Assembly: GCA_000335735.1 (NCBI GenBank)
Contig: AMYY01000029.1
Coordinates: 1 to 33,848 of the forward strand
Direction: 5' to 3'
DNA length: 33,848 bases
Source: an alpha proteobacterium L41A
GTDB taxonomy: Bacteria; Pseudomonadota; Alphaproteobacteria; Caulobacterales; Caulobacteraceae
Shown: positions 33,750-33,848 of the stretch, one piece after another
Numbering within the stretch: position 1 is the first letter of the stretch
How the letters are laid out: each line of letters begins with the position of its first letter
Notes under the pieces: model-generated
Told to the model about the DNA's origin: nothing
What the model saw: the letters and a program-made list of their open reading frames with translations, nothing else
Database searches by the model: none
Translations under genes and position numbers: made by a program

Positions 33750-33848
33750 ATCCTTCTCCCATTGGGAGAAGGTGGCCGCGAAGCGGACGGATGAGGGTCG
33801 GGTGTCGAAGTCGGCATGAGCCGTCGCAGCGGTGGCGCCGCAGCGGAT
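33750..33848. repeat. 99-bp dispersed repeat, copy B (runs to window edge)
   Basis: The second copy in direct orientation, opening with the hairpin CCTTCTCCC-ATT-GGGAGAAGG. The loop bases changed while the stem stayed intact, which points to selection for the hairpin or to its being the mobile core. It reaches the last base of the window, so its true end and whether further copies follow cannot be seen. Confidence 0.85.

Overview
The window is a GC-rich (roughly two thirds G+C), gene-dense chromosomal segment of an alphaproteobacterium, most likely a Brevundimonas- or Caulobacter-like member of the Caulobacteraceae. That placement is inference. It rests on an alphaproteobacterial IF-3 N-terminus, DUF4167, DUF1134/EipA and DUF4893 proteins, a sulfolipid synthase, a TonB-dependent receptor and dispersed palindromic intergenic repeats. 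No rRNA, tRNA, CRISPR array, transposase or prophage module was seen.

Layout. (1) 1-1873: an alpha/beta hydrolase (-) diverges from a family 9 (heptosyltransferase-type) glycosyltransferase (+). (2) 1987-13674: the translation genes infC, rpmI, rplT, pheS and pheT lie in their usual order but are spread out. An S9 peptidase and an MFS exporter sit between infC and rpmI. A CBS-type hybrid histidine kinase (-) and a polysaccharide deacetylase sit between rplT and pheS. A small unknown gene sits between pheS and pheT. infC appears to start at a non-canonical ATT. (3) 13719-18927: an APC permease, an AT-richer secreted and membrane-anchored hypothetical protein (-), a DUF1134/EipA-like lipoprotein, and a two-gene minus-strand unit of UDP-sulfoquinovose synthase (sqdB) plus an SDR protein. 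(4) 19281-23685: a DUF4167 protein with an Arg-Asp repeat tract, a membrane histidine-kinase-like protein whose phospho-acceptor His is Arg, two tandem paralogous DUF4893 lipoproteins and a small helical protein. (5) 23775-29835: a Tat-exported serine hydrolase and a BCCT transporter (-), divergent from a TonB-dependent receptor. (6) 29956-32556: clpB, behind a heat-shock-type promoter match. (7) 32580-33848: two unrecognised, AT-richer genes that diverge from one shared CATG, followed by two 99-bp direct repeats at the right edge.

Most of the window is core housekeeping and cell-envelope biology: translation, lipopolysaccharide, sulfolipid, envelope lipoproteins, nutrient uptake and proteostasis. 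The least explained parts are the predicted pseudokinase, the DUF4893 pair, the pheS-pheT insertion gene, the structured stretch before DUF4167 and the divergent pair at 33.3 kb. I found no complete new multi-gene system that I could defend from sequence alone.
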